A DNA stretch of 5,032 nucleotides from Candidatus Thorarchaeota archaeon (lineage in GTDB: Archaea > Asgardarchaeota > Thorarchaeia > Thorarchaeales > Thorarchaeaceae): positions 1 through 5,032 of the forward strand of contig JAEOUL010000020.1 of NCBI GenBank assembly GCA_016839345.1, in the 5' to 3' direction. The notes under the pieces were generated by a model. That model was not told the DNA's origin. It ran no database searches and saw only the letters and a program-made list of their open reading frames with translations. Below, in pieces: positions 1 to 5,032 of the stretch. Made by a program: the position numbers and the translations under genes. Position 1 is the stretch's first letter, and every line of letters starts with the position of its first letter.

Positions 1-557
1 AAACCGGTTTTGATCATCATGTCAAGCAGCTTGTGAAAAGTCACCTGAATGTTCTCTCCAGTCCTAGCACTTGTTTCCATAAAGAATGCAGGAACATTTA
101 GTTTCTGTTTGAAGTATTCCACAAAATCTAGTCCCTCTTTTGTTGATACTGTATTCTCCATAGAGTCTACATGTCGAAGATCTATCTTGTTTGCGATAAT
201 TGCTGTTGGCGGAAGTTCTCCAAGATGTCTATATGCTTCAACGAGCCATTTGGTTGTATCATCAAATGATTCCCTGTCTGTTATCGAATAGACCAGAATG
301 ATAGAGCTACATCCATGGTAGTAATGACGCCTTATACTTTCGAAACTTGCTTGTCCAGATAGATCCCAGATTATCAAGCGATGAGTCGCTCCTGCATGAT
401 GAACGTATTTCTGAGCAAAATCCACCCCGAGAGTAGCGATATGACTAGCAATAAATCCCTCACCCAAATACTTCCTTCGTATGCTTGTCTTTCCAACAGC
501 AGGATTGCCCACCAAAACAGTTTTCCAAATACCTCCACCATCGGATGTTACACTCAT
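1..557 (-). CDS. Ras/Rab-like small GTPase (partial, C-terminus beyond left edge)
   Basis: This is a GTP-binding switch protein of the Ras superfamily, closest in pattern to Rab. From the ATG at 557, 185 residues are readable before the window ends. All five G motifs are visible: P-loop GNPAVGKT (17-24), switch I threonine in ATLGVDF (T42), WDLSGQ (64-69, with the Ras Gln61 equivalent at Q69), ANKIDL (122-127) and ETSARTGENI (161-170). The YYHG and ILVYSITDRESF segments after switch II are also Rab-like. Pro occupies the Ras Gly12 position and Arg replaces Lys in the SAK motif. An in-frame TGA lies four codons upstream, so 557 is the only plausible start, and a good GGTGAT ribosome site precedes it. 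Any C-terminal lipidation motif lies outside the window. Such eukaryotic-signature GTPases are numerous in Asgard archaea; the partner and pathway cannot be told from here. Confidence 0.93.
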   Translation of the reverse strand, partial: MSVTSDGGGIWKTVLVGNPAVGKTSIRRKYLGEGFIASHIATLGVDFAQKYVHHAGATHRLIIWDLSGQASFESIRRHYYHGCSSIILVYSITDRESFDDTTKWLVEAYRHLGELPPTAIIANKIDLRHVDSMENTVSTKEGLDFVEYFKQKLNVPAFFMETSARTGENIQVTFHKLLDMMIKTG

Positions 558-565
558 TACGCCAT

Positions 566-571
566 ATCACC
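566..571 (-). promoter_or_regulatory. Ribosome binding site of the small GTPase gene
   Basis: On the minus strand GGTGAT lies 8 nt before the ATG at 557. It is complementary to the conserved archaeal 16S 3' end (AUCACCUCC), supporting both the start and a leadered transcript. Confidence 0.7.
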
Positions 572-636
572 GGATTGTTTGAATCATTCTACATACGGTC
601 TGTTCCTAATAAGGAATACCAAACTCGAATCTTCTG

Positions 637-647
637 GATTTAATCCT
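637..647 (-). promoter_or_regulatory. Possible TATA box for the GTPase gene
   Basis: The minus strand has GGATTAAATCC, with an AT-rich TTAAAT core, about 80 nt before the GTPase start. A TATA box there would put transcription start near 615 and leave a leader of about 55 nt that includes the GGTGAT site. This is a pattern match only; a second AT-rich candidate lies at about 605-612. Confidence 0.25.
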
Positions 648-925
648 CATCTTTTCATCCCTCAGATATTGGAAAGTAATTGAGTCAGAGAGAAAGAGAA
701 GATGAGAGGAATGAAGCTGAAGATGTCTATGAAATTGTTGGTAAGGTTAAACCACTTCACACCTGAACTTGGACCAAATAGGTCATCTTTGACTTCGTTA
801 ACTTTTACTCCCTTTGCCACTGAGCTCTATGTGGACTTGGCAAAATCTGAAGTCTGAAGTACTTCACTATGGCACCGGGTTTCATTGATCCGTGATGCGA
901 AATGAGAGTACGCAAATTGAAATAA

Positions 926-1537
926 ATGAACAAATTAAAACAACATATCATGACAAGGATGAATCCTATGGTTGATGTATTTTTAAGCAAAGCCAAAAAG
1001 TGGCAGGAAGAATTTGAGAAACTGAGAATGATCGTTCTTAACTGTGGGCTGACCGAGGAGTTCAAGTGGGGTAAACCTTGTTACACGTTTGAGAAAAGTA
1101 ACATAGTTTTGATACATGGATTCAAAGAATACTGTGCGTTTCTGTTTTTCAAAGGTGCATTGTTAAAAGATGCCAAGGGCATTCTAATCTCACAAACGGA
1201 GAATACACAGGCGACGCGCCAGATTCGGTTCACCAATGTTCGAGAGATAGTTAAGATGGAAACTATCTTGAAAGCCTATATTCATGAAGCCATTGAAGTG
1301 GAAAAAGCAGGTTTGAAATTCGATTTCAAAAAGACTAAAGAATACTCAATTCCTGAAGAATTTCAAAGCAAATTGAATGAAATCCCTGCCTTGAAAAATG
1401 CGTTTGATGCATTAACGCCGGGACGGCAAAGAGCATACATTCTTTATTTTTCAGCACCCAAACAATCGAAAACTCGTGAGTCAAGGGTTGAAAAATATGT
1501 GCAGCAAATTCTCAATGGAAAGGGATTGAATGATTAG
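926..1537 (+). CDS. ydeI: YdeI-family protein (DUF1801/YdhG-like domain), probably acquired from bacteria
   Basis: The protein resembles the Bacillus YdeI family from about residue 12 to the end. Recognisable stretches are VDVFLSKAKKWQEEFEKLR, CGLTEEFKWGKPCYTFEKSN, LIHGFKEYCAFLFFKGALL, QIRFTNVREIVKME, IHEAIEVEKAGLK and the C-terminal ALTPGRQRAYILYFSAPKQS followed by KTRESRVEKYVQQILNGKG. The N-terminal half corresponds to the DUF1801/YdhG-like fold; the C-terminal helical part corresponds to the region linked with the OmdA/YdeI bacteriocin-protection label. The true biochemical role is not established. It appears to be a soluble cytoplasmic protein without signal peptide or membrane segment. 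The start is uncertain: bacterial relatives begin near M12 (959), and no clear Shine-Dalgarno precedes 926, 950 or 959. An AT-rich box at about 929-940 could drive a leaderless message starting near 959. The gene stands alone, is followed by its own T-rich terminator, and is visibly richer in A/T in its 3' half than the next gene, consistent with transfer. Confidence 0.88.
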   Translation: MNKLKQHIMTRMNPMVDVFLSKAKKWQEEFEKLRMIVLNCGLTEEFKWGKPCYTFEKSNIVLIHGFKEYCAFLFFKGALLKDAKGILISQTENTQATRQIRFTNVREIVKMETILKAYIHEAIEVEKAGLKFDFKKTKEYSIPEEFQSKLNEIPALKNAFDALTPGRQRAYILYFSAPKQSKTRESRVEKYVQQILNGKGLND

Positions 1538-1540
1538 TAG

Positions 1541-1568
1541 ATTTTTCTGTTAATATTTTTCATTTTTC
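1541..1568 (+). terminator. T-rich archaeal terminator after the YdeI-family gene
   Basis: Three runs of five or six T (1542-1546, 1555-1560, 1563-1567) start four bases after the stop codon at 1535-1537, without a clear hairpin. Oligo-T stretches on the coding strand are the usual intrinsic termination signal in archaea. Confidence 0.6.
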
Positions 1569-1616
1569 TATACTTAATGAAGTCCAGGATTTATGAATTA
1601 ATGAAGACATGGTTCC

Positions 1617-1630
1617 TTTTTAATATATGA
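1617..1630 (+). promoter_or_regulatory. TATA-like box upstream of corA
   Basis: TTTTTAATATATGA resembles an archaeal TATA element. It would place transcription start near 1650, giving a leader of about 40 nt before the ATG at 1688. A short inverted repeat, GAGGA/TCCTC (1631-1646, 6-nt spacer), lies directly between it and the predicted start. Confidence 0.45.
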
Positions 1631-1687
1631 GAGGAGTGTAATCCTCACTTTCTAATATCCATCTCAAGAGTTGTATATGTGTTCAGC

Positions 1688-2752
1688 ATGAGTCAAGGGG
1701 ATATATCAGAGAAGGTTGGGCTCCCTCCAGGAACTCTCGTACATACAGGGAAAGCTCGAACAGAAGAGGTCACTATCAAAGTGATGGAATTCTCAGATGA
1801 AGAGATGCGAGAGTACTATGCTGATTCACTCGATGACTGCGAGCCATCAAAGGACCCCTCTGCAATCAAGTGGGTACATGTTATTGGGGTTCATGATACC
1901 AACATTGTTGAAACTATATCGAACTACTACGATCTTCATCCACTCATCATGGAGGATATTCCTAGTGTTGGACAGCGTCCGAAGTTTGAGGCAATGCCTC
2001 GAAGTATCTATGTCGTACTCAGGGAATATGAGTTCCAGGAGAAGGAACATCGACTGCACTCAGAACAGGTGTCCGTAGTTTTTGGGAAGAACTTTGTGCT
2101 CTCTTTCCAGGAATCTGCAGAGGACCTCTTTGAACAGATTCGCACTAGGATTCGACGTAAGGGCAGTCGTATTCGTTCTAGTGGTTCAGATTATCTGACA
2201 TATGCAATCCTTGATCTATTGGTTGACCGGTACTTCATCGTCTTGGAAAAAATAGGAGATTTGATTGAGGATCTAGAAGATGAACTCATCGAGCGTGCCA
2301 CTCCTGAAATGTTGAACCGCATCTACAAGATCAAGAGAGACCTTCTCTCGTTTAGACGACATATCTGGCCTCTTCGTGAGGTTGTCCTCAAGTTGCAGAG
2401 AGACGCTCCAACCTTTGTTACAGAGGACACCAAGGTCTTTCTTAGAGACCTATACGACCATGTGATTCGCGTGACTGATCACGTTGAGACCTATCGTGAG
2501 TCCATAACAGGAATGCTCGACATCTATCTCTCTAGTGTGAGCAATAAGATGAACGCGGTCATGAAGGTCCTCACAGTTGTTTCAACAATCTTCATTCCAC
2601 TCACTCTCATGGCTAGTGTGTATGGAATGAATTGGCCATATATGCCTGAATTCGTGTTCATGGGAATTTGGGGATATCCGATCTTCATCTGCGCTATGAT
2701 TGCAGTCACAGTAATTCTGATAGGATATTTCAGGAGAATTGAATGGATCTAA
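1688..2752 (+). CDS. corA: CorA magnesium/cobalt channel
   Basis: Homopentameric Mg2+ (and Co2+) uptake channel of the cell membrane. The 354-residue protein (from ATG 1688) matches the well-studied Thermotoga maritima CorA (about 351 residues) along its length, beginning with GLPPGTLVHTGK near the N-terminus. The cytoplasmic alpha/beta domain and long stalk helix are followed by two C-terminal helices at about 290-312 and 324-347, with the selectivity signature YGMNWPYMPE between them (GMN at 313-315). The Asp residues corresponding to the two Mg2+-sensing acids of the Thermotoga protein are kept: D90 in MEDIPSVGQRPK and D254 in FLRDLYDH. The pore-helix segment SSVSNKMNAVMKVLT is also conserved. 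The ATG at 1688 aligns exactly with the Thermotoga start; an in-frame GTG at 1679 would add three residues. No strong Shine-Dalgarno is seen. The stop codon overlaps the stop of the convergent DMT gene, and no terminator follows. Confidence 0.97.
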   Translation: MSQGDISEKVGLPPGTLVHTGKARTEEVTIKVMEFSDEEMREYYADSLDDCEPSKDPSAIKWVHVIGVHDTNIVETISNYYDLHPLIMEDIPSVGQRPKFEAMPRSIYVVLREYEFQEKEHRLHSEQVSVVFGKNFVLSFQESAEDLFEQIRTRIRRKGSRIRSSGSDYLTYAILDLLVDRYFIVLEKIGDLIEDLEDELIERATPEMLNRIYKIKRDLLSFRRHIWPLREVVLKLQRDAPTFVTEDTKVFLRDLYDHVIRVTDHVETYRESITGMLDIYLSSVSNKMNAVMKVLTVVSTIFIPLTLMASVYGMNWPYMPEFVFMGIWGYPIFICAMIAVTVILIGYFRRIEWI

Positions 2753-3663
2753 GTAATCAAGACGACCATGATGACACCCAGTACGGTCAGCAAGACTCCC
2801 AGTATTGACTTGAACGTAAATTTCTCTTTCAGAAAGATGATTGAGATGGGCAGTGCAATCAACGGAGATACAGACCCCAGTACTGAAGCAACTGACGCCC
2901 CAATCAGTTTGACTGCCATGGTGTAGAGGAGAGAACCTCCTGCCATACCAAATATGGCTGCGACGAGAACTATCTTTGTGGCTCTCCTGGTTGGCTTGGC
3001 CATCCCTTGACGAATCGAAACCAGATAGACAGGTGCGATGACTCCTGCTCCGAAAATCATTCGAACAAAGTTTGCGTCAATCGGATCAACCTCGGCCACT
3101 CCAATCTGAAGGAGAACACTCCCGACAGACCAACATAGTGCTGTGAAGAGAGCTAGTGTGAATCCCACCTTATCGAAATTACTCGGTATCTCGGCTTCTT
3201 TTGCAGCAGATGCCTGTGCTCTGGTTATTAGCATGACCCCTGCAACAGCAAGAATGATGCCGCTGAAACGTGTGAAGAGGATGGTTTCATCTACCACGAA
3301 TATCGCAATGATATAGGTTAAGATGGGGTATGTAGTCGCTATTGGATATGCATAGGAGACCCCTATCCTCTCTTGAGCAGTCAGGAATGAAATATCTCCA
3401 ATTACAAGACCAATCGTAACTGAAGCAGCAAGGAAGATGATTGCATTGAGGGGCATGAAGAATGGAGTGGTCCTGAATGGCAACATGACTAGGACTGACA
3501 TGACAACTAAAGACATCCAAGTCTTCAAGGTGGATATTGCCAGAGGTGTGGCTTCATCACTCTGAGATTTGTATACATTAGTTGACATTGCCCAGAGAAA
3601 TGCGGCAAGAAGCCCAATCGCACTTCCAATGAGAAGATCAGTTGATAGTTGCATTCGGACCAT
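2749..3663 (-). CDS. EamA-domain drug/metabolite transporter (DMT superfamily)
   Basis: An inner-membrane permease of 304 residues with the two-fold repeat typical of ten-helix DMT proteins. The first EamA repeat spans about 11-146 and ends with the usual conserved pair of helices (RIGVSYAYPIATTYP, then VDETILFTRFSGIILAVAGV). The second spans about 166-303 and ends in the equivalent LIGASVASVLGSVSPLIALP and LKEKFTFKSILGVLLTVLG. A charged linker (about 148-165) joins them. The substrate cannot be read from sequence; DMT relatives export or import amino acids, nucleotides or other small metabolites. Start 3661-3663 has a weak AGGT six bases upstream; M4 (3652-3654) is an alternative. The gene lies 43 nt behind the cysteine-rich membrane protein gene on the same strand, so cotranscription is plausible, though a TATA-like TTAGATATG (about 3702-3710) could give it its own promoter. 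Confidence 0.93.
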   Translation of the reverse strand: MVRMQLSTDLLIGSAIGLLAAFLWAMSTNVYKSQSDEATPLAISTLKTWMSLVVMSVLVMLPFRTTPFFMPLNAIIFLAASVTIGLVIGDISFLTAQERIGVSYAYPIATTYPILTYIIAIFVVDETILFTRFSGIILAVAGVMLITRAQASAAKEAEIPSNFDKVGFTLALFTALCWSVGSVLLQIGVAEVDPIDANFVRMIFGAGVIAPVYLVSIRQGMAKPTRRATKIVLVAAIFGMAGGSLLYTMAVKLIGASVASVLGSVSPLIALPISIIFLKEKFTFKSILGVLLTVLGVIMVVLIT

Positions 3664-3706
3664 GAGACAACCTGACAGTAACTAAAGTGTTGCTGAGGCG
3701 GCATAT

Positions 3707-4342
3707 CTAAGCATAGATTTCTCCAGATTCCATAGCTCTGATGAATTCCTCCTTCCTATCTGCAGGCGCGCAATTTAGAATACACCCAAAATTGGGGCAC
3801 TGTGAACATCCCCAATGACGGAGCGTGACCATGAATGAAACTATCATGACAAGTTGGAAGAGCACAAACTCCCAGCGGTCAAGAAAATACAAAATTGGGA
3901 ATAGTAGAAAGAACGATGTGAATCCTAAAAATGTTCCTTGACCAGCTCGACTGATGTGACCTGGTTTAAATTTGAACAGCTTTGGACTTCCCCAATTTCC
4001 CAGACAATAGAACCGATTCTCATTACCACGCTCTTTACCTGAGTGCTCGTAGCATGGACAGTGCCTACAGAGGACATACCACTCGATCCCTCCTGCAAAG
4101 AATATCATGCTGATTAGAAGGTATACAGGAAACATCAGCATACCTTCAGTCAAGACAAATGAACTAAACCCTAGAAAGGAGCCGATATCAAAGCTCCATC
4201 CAAAGTAAATGACACTGGAGCTGGTCATTCCTGCAAATGCAATCACAAAAGGTGCAAAACCTAAGACAGCAAACCACCTTGCATCATGAAAATGATATCG
4301 AGCGACAATTCCATGATAGATTTTCTGTTTCTCCTCACTCAT
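3707..4342 (-). CDS. Four-helix membrane protein with two four-cysteine clusters
   Basis: No named family is recognised with confidence; the C-x2-C-x-C plus GSPKLFKFKPG pattern recalls uncharacterised membrane proteins of archaea and anaerobic bacteria. The 211 residues contain four probable helices: about 23-47, 62-86, 137-155 and 158-174. Eight cysteines fall in two groups: C92, C95, C97 and C113 in the loop between helices 2 and 3, and C179, C182, C187 and C191 in the tail after helix 4. That topology puts both groups on the same side. Lys/Arg richness of the 103-132 loop suggests the cytoplasmic side. Two metal sites (zinc or iron-sulfur) or redox pairs are possible but unproven. The ATG overlaps the upstream gene's TGA as ATGA, with a strong GGAGGAGG site inside that gene, indicating coupled translation. 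Confidence 0.85.
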   Translation of the reverse strand: MSEEKQKIYHGIVARYHFHDARWFAVLGFAPFVIAFAGMTSSSVIYFGWSFDIGSFLGFSSFVLTEGMLMFPVYLLISMIFFAGGIEWYVLCRHCPCYEHSGKERGNENRFYCLGNWGSPKLFKFKPGHISRAGQGTFLGFTSFFLLFPILYFLDRWEFVLFQLVMIVSFMVTLRHWGCSQCPNFGCILNCAPADRKEEFIRAMESGEIYA

Positions 4343-4776
4343 CTTGATTCCTCCTCCTTGATTATTGGTTGATCTTTGAAGTAACCCATGAAGAGCAAAA
4401 AGACAACTATACCTGTTCCAATGATATCAATCACTGCAAAAGGAAGAAGGAAGAATGCCGCAACAAATGTAACTCCGGATATGAAGATTGCTAACCAGAA
4501 GCCCTTTGCCTTGTTTTGAAGAATCCAATATCCAGAAGCCAGTCGAAAACTTGTGAAGAACCAAAAGATTGGAATGAACCAAAAGGGCTCGTTTTCAAGA
4601 AGTGCTGCAATTTCTGGATTTGCAAGTGGTACAATGAGATACCAATTCGGTATCAAATTAAGTGCAATCAGAGGAATGCAAAAGCTATCAACAAACTCAA
4701 CTGAGGCATAAATCATCTGAGCCAATGCACCATAATAGAGCGGTTTGTTGTTTCTAACTTCTGGACTGATCCTCAT
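4339..4776 (-). CDS. Small four-helix membrane protein, function unknown
   Basis: Not recognised. The 145-residue protein has a short charged N-terminus and four probable helices: about 16-40, 65-86, 91-112 and 114-133, the last two nearly continuous around a Pro (112). A polar charged tail (KDQPIIKEEESR) follows. It is rich in Phe, Trp and Ile and has one cysteine (C33), so it lacks the metal-type clusters of its partner. Both termini are predicted on the same, probably cytoplasmic, side. It is the first gene of the minus-strand cluster: a GGTGG site lies 9 nt upstream of the ATG and a TATA-like box about 35 nt upstream. Its stop overlaps the next start by ATGA, so the two proteins are probably made together and may form a complex. 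Confidence 0.8.
   Translation of the reverse strand: MRISPEVRNNKPLYYGALAQMIYASVEFVDSFCIPLIALNLIPNWYLIVPLANPEIAALLENEPFWFIPIFWFFTSFRLASGYWILQNKAKGFWLAIFISGVTFVAAFFLLPFAVIDIIGTGIVVFLLFMGYFKDQPIIKEEESR
4351..4359 (-). promoter_or_regulatory. Strong Shine-Dalgarno for the cysteine-rich protein, inside the upstream gene
   Basis: On the minus strand AAGGAGGAG lies 8 nt before the ATG at 4342. It also encodes the Lys-Glu-Glu near the C-terminus of the upstream protein. It fixes the start and supports coupling of the two genes. Confidence 0.75.
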
Positions 4777-4785
4777 CTTGCGTTT

Positions 4786-4790
4786 CCACC
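4786..4790 (-). promoter_or_regulatory. Ribosome binding site of the 145-residue membrane protein
   Basis: GGTGG on the minus strand, 9 nt before the ATG at 4776, partly matches the archaeal GGAGGTGAT consensus. A further GGAG lies at about 4794-4797. Confidence 0.5.
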
Positions 4791-4810
4791 GAGCTCCTAG
4801 CTTATCGTAT

Positions 4811-4818
4811 CATATAAA
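4811..4818 (-). promoter_or_regulatory. TATA-like box for the membrane-protein operon
   Basis: The minus strand reads TTTATATG here. A start about 25 nt downstream (near 4790) would leave a short leader of roughly 15 nt including the GGTGG site. The spacing suits an archaeal promoter, but other AT-rich stretches (about 4829-4846) are close by. Confidence 0.5.
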
Positions 4819-4848
4819 CGAGTGCGGTGATATACACATAATATAGGG

Positions 4849-4880
4849 AAAAATCTTTACAACGAATCAAAGAATTAAAA
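4849..4880 (-). terminator. Possible T-rich terminator after the right-edge gene
   Basis: On the minus strand, TTTT (4880-4877) and TTTTT (4853-4849) follow within about 35 nt of the stop codon at 4885-4883. They would separate that gene from the membrane-protein operon promoter. No hairpin is evident. Confidence 0.35.
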
Positions 4881-4882
4881 GA

Positions 4883-5032
4883 TCATTTGCTTTCATCTAT
4901 GGTATAGTAATGAACACAGGAATCATCACCCAGCATTCGACTTGAGGTTTTCCTGTGCTTGATTCTAGAATTAAACCCCCTACTGATGTAGGGATCTGAG
5001 ATGCAGTGGAATTTGCTACCATAGTCCTCACA
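4883..5032 (-). CDS. C-terminal end of an ATC-hydrolase-like protein (partial, start beyond right edge)
   Basis: An open frame enters from the right edge and ends at TGA (4885-4883), giving 49 residues. The pattern HCISDPYISRGFNSRIKHRK followed by TSSRMLGDDSCVHYYTID resembles the C-terminus of the L-2-amino-thiazoline-4-carboxylic acid hydrolase family: a Cys then Asp-Pro, a GFN segment with basic residues, then a Gly-Asp-Asp-x-Cys ending before a beta strand. Many archaeal members are of unknown function, so the enzymatic name should be taken as a family label. A second minus-strand frame is also open to the edge for 43 codons but has no recognisable motif. The call rests on a short stretch and would be settled by sequence to the right. 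Confidence 0.65.
   Translation of the reverse strand, partial: CEDYGSKFHCISDPYISRGFNSRIKHRKTSSRMLGDDSCVHYYTIDESK

Larger units (their letters stand above)
558..925. other. Intergenic stretch between divergent GTPase and YdeI-family genes
   Basis: About 370 bases without a convincing gene. The left part holds the leader and probable promoter of the minus-strand GTPase gene. The middle (about 680-720) is purine-rich on the plus strand. Short open frames exist on both strands (702-857 plus, 662-820 minus) but none has a recognisable product or a good ribosome site. At 846-866 a 7-bp tandem repeat (TCTGAAG twice) runs into a perfect 12-bp palindrome (TGAAGTACTTCA). No tRNA fold was found. Confidence 0.6.

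Noticed and set aside
617..637. T-loop-like ATTCGAG on the minus strand, suggestive of a tRNA.
   Set aside because: No acceptor, D or anticodon arm could be assembled around it.
381..683. Plus-strand 100-codon frame over the GTPase start.
   Set aside because: It is the antisense shadow of the GTPase P-loop and switch regions, which are unmistakable on the minus strand.
662..820. A 52-codon minus-strand frame with GTG start, hydrophobic C-terminal half.
   Set aside because: No ribosome site and no recognisable family. It could be a remnant joined by frameshift to the frame ending near 805, but nothing beyond openness supports that.
702..857. A 51-codon plus-strand frame starting MRGMKLKMSMKLL, preceded by a purine-rich stretch.
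   Set aside because: The product looks like no known protein, the Met- and Lys-rich start follows from a purine-rich tract, and a competing frame lies antisense to it.
805..1065. Minus-strand 86-codon frame over the start of the YdeI-family gene.
   Set aside because: Most of it is antisense to a well-supported coding region, and its sequence resembles no known protein.
4915..4957. 8-bp inverted repeat CACAGGAA/TTCCTGTG with 27-nt spacer.
   Set aside because: It is within the same probable coding frame, with no further pairing that would make a convincing RNA or attachment site.
4959..4974. Near-perfect 16-bp palindrome around ATTCTAGAAT.
   Set aside because: It lies within the probable coding end of the ATC-hydrolase-like gene, so an operator role is unlikely.
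4978..4993. Perfect 6-bp hairpin CCCTAC-TGAT-GTAGGG, with a nearby CTGA suggesting a C/D-box RNA.
   Set aside because: It falls inside the probable coding frame, and a complete set of C, D', C' and D boxes with proper spacing was not found.

Overview
The window reads as archaeal DNA, most likely from an Asgard archaeon. Three things point that way. At the left edge is a eukaryote-style Ras/Rab small GTPase on a prokaryotic, intron-free frame. Several genes have archaeal-type expression signals: GGTGAT or GGAGG ribosome sites, TATA-like boxes and T-rich terminators. The genes are tightly packed. The moderate GC by eye would suit a Thorarchaeia-like lineage better than the AT-rich Lokiarchaeia, but lineage is inference only.

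Layout from left to right. 1-557 (minus) is the N-terminal 185 residues of a Ras/Rab-like GTPase running off the left edge. 558-925 is a leader/intergenic stretch with no convincing gene. 926-1537 (plus) is a YdeI-family (DUF1801/YdhG-like) protein that looks almost like a Bacillus protein and is probably a recent bacterial acquisition; a T-rich terminator follows. 1688-2752 (plus) is a full-length CorA Mg2+/Co2+ channel closely matching the Thermotoga maritima pattern. Facing it tail to tail, with a 4-nt overlap of stop codons, is 2749-3663 (minus), a ten-helix EamA/DMT transporter.

Upstream of the DMT gene on the minus strand are two small membrane proteins: 3707-4342 (four helices, eight cysteines in two clusters) and 4339-4776 (four helices, no metal motif). 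They overlap by ATGA, and a strong Shine-Dalgarno sequence sits inside the end of the first. With the DMT gene 43 nt behind, they probably form one transcription unit, 4776 to 2749, with a TATA box near 4811-4818. At the right edge, 4883-5032 (minus) is the C-terminal end of a protein resembling the L-2-amino-thiazoline-4-carboxylic acid hydrolase family.

The window is mostly membrane and ion-transport genes with a GTPase on the flank. No mobile element, CRISPR array, tRNA or rRNA was seen. The least-described item is the overlapping pair of small membrane proteins, one of which carries two four-cysteine clusters predicted to lie on the same membrane face.
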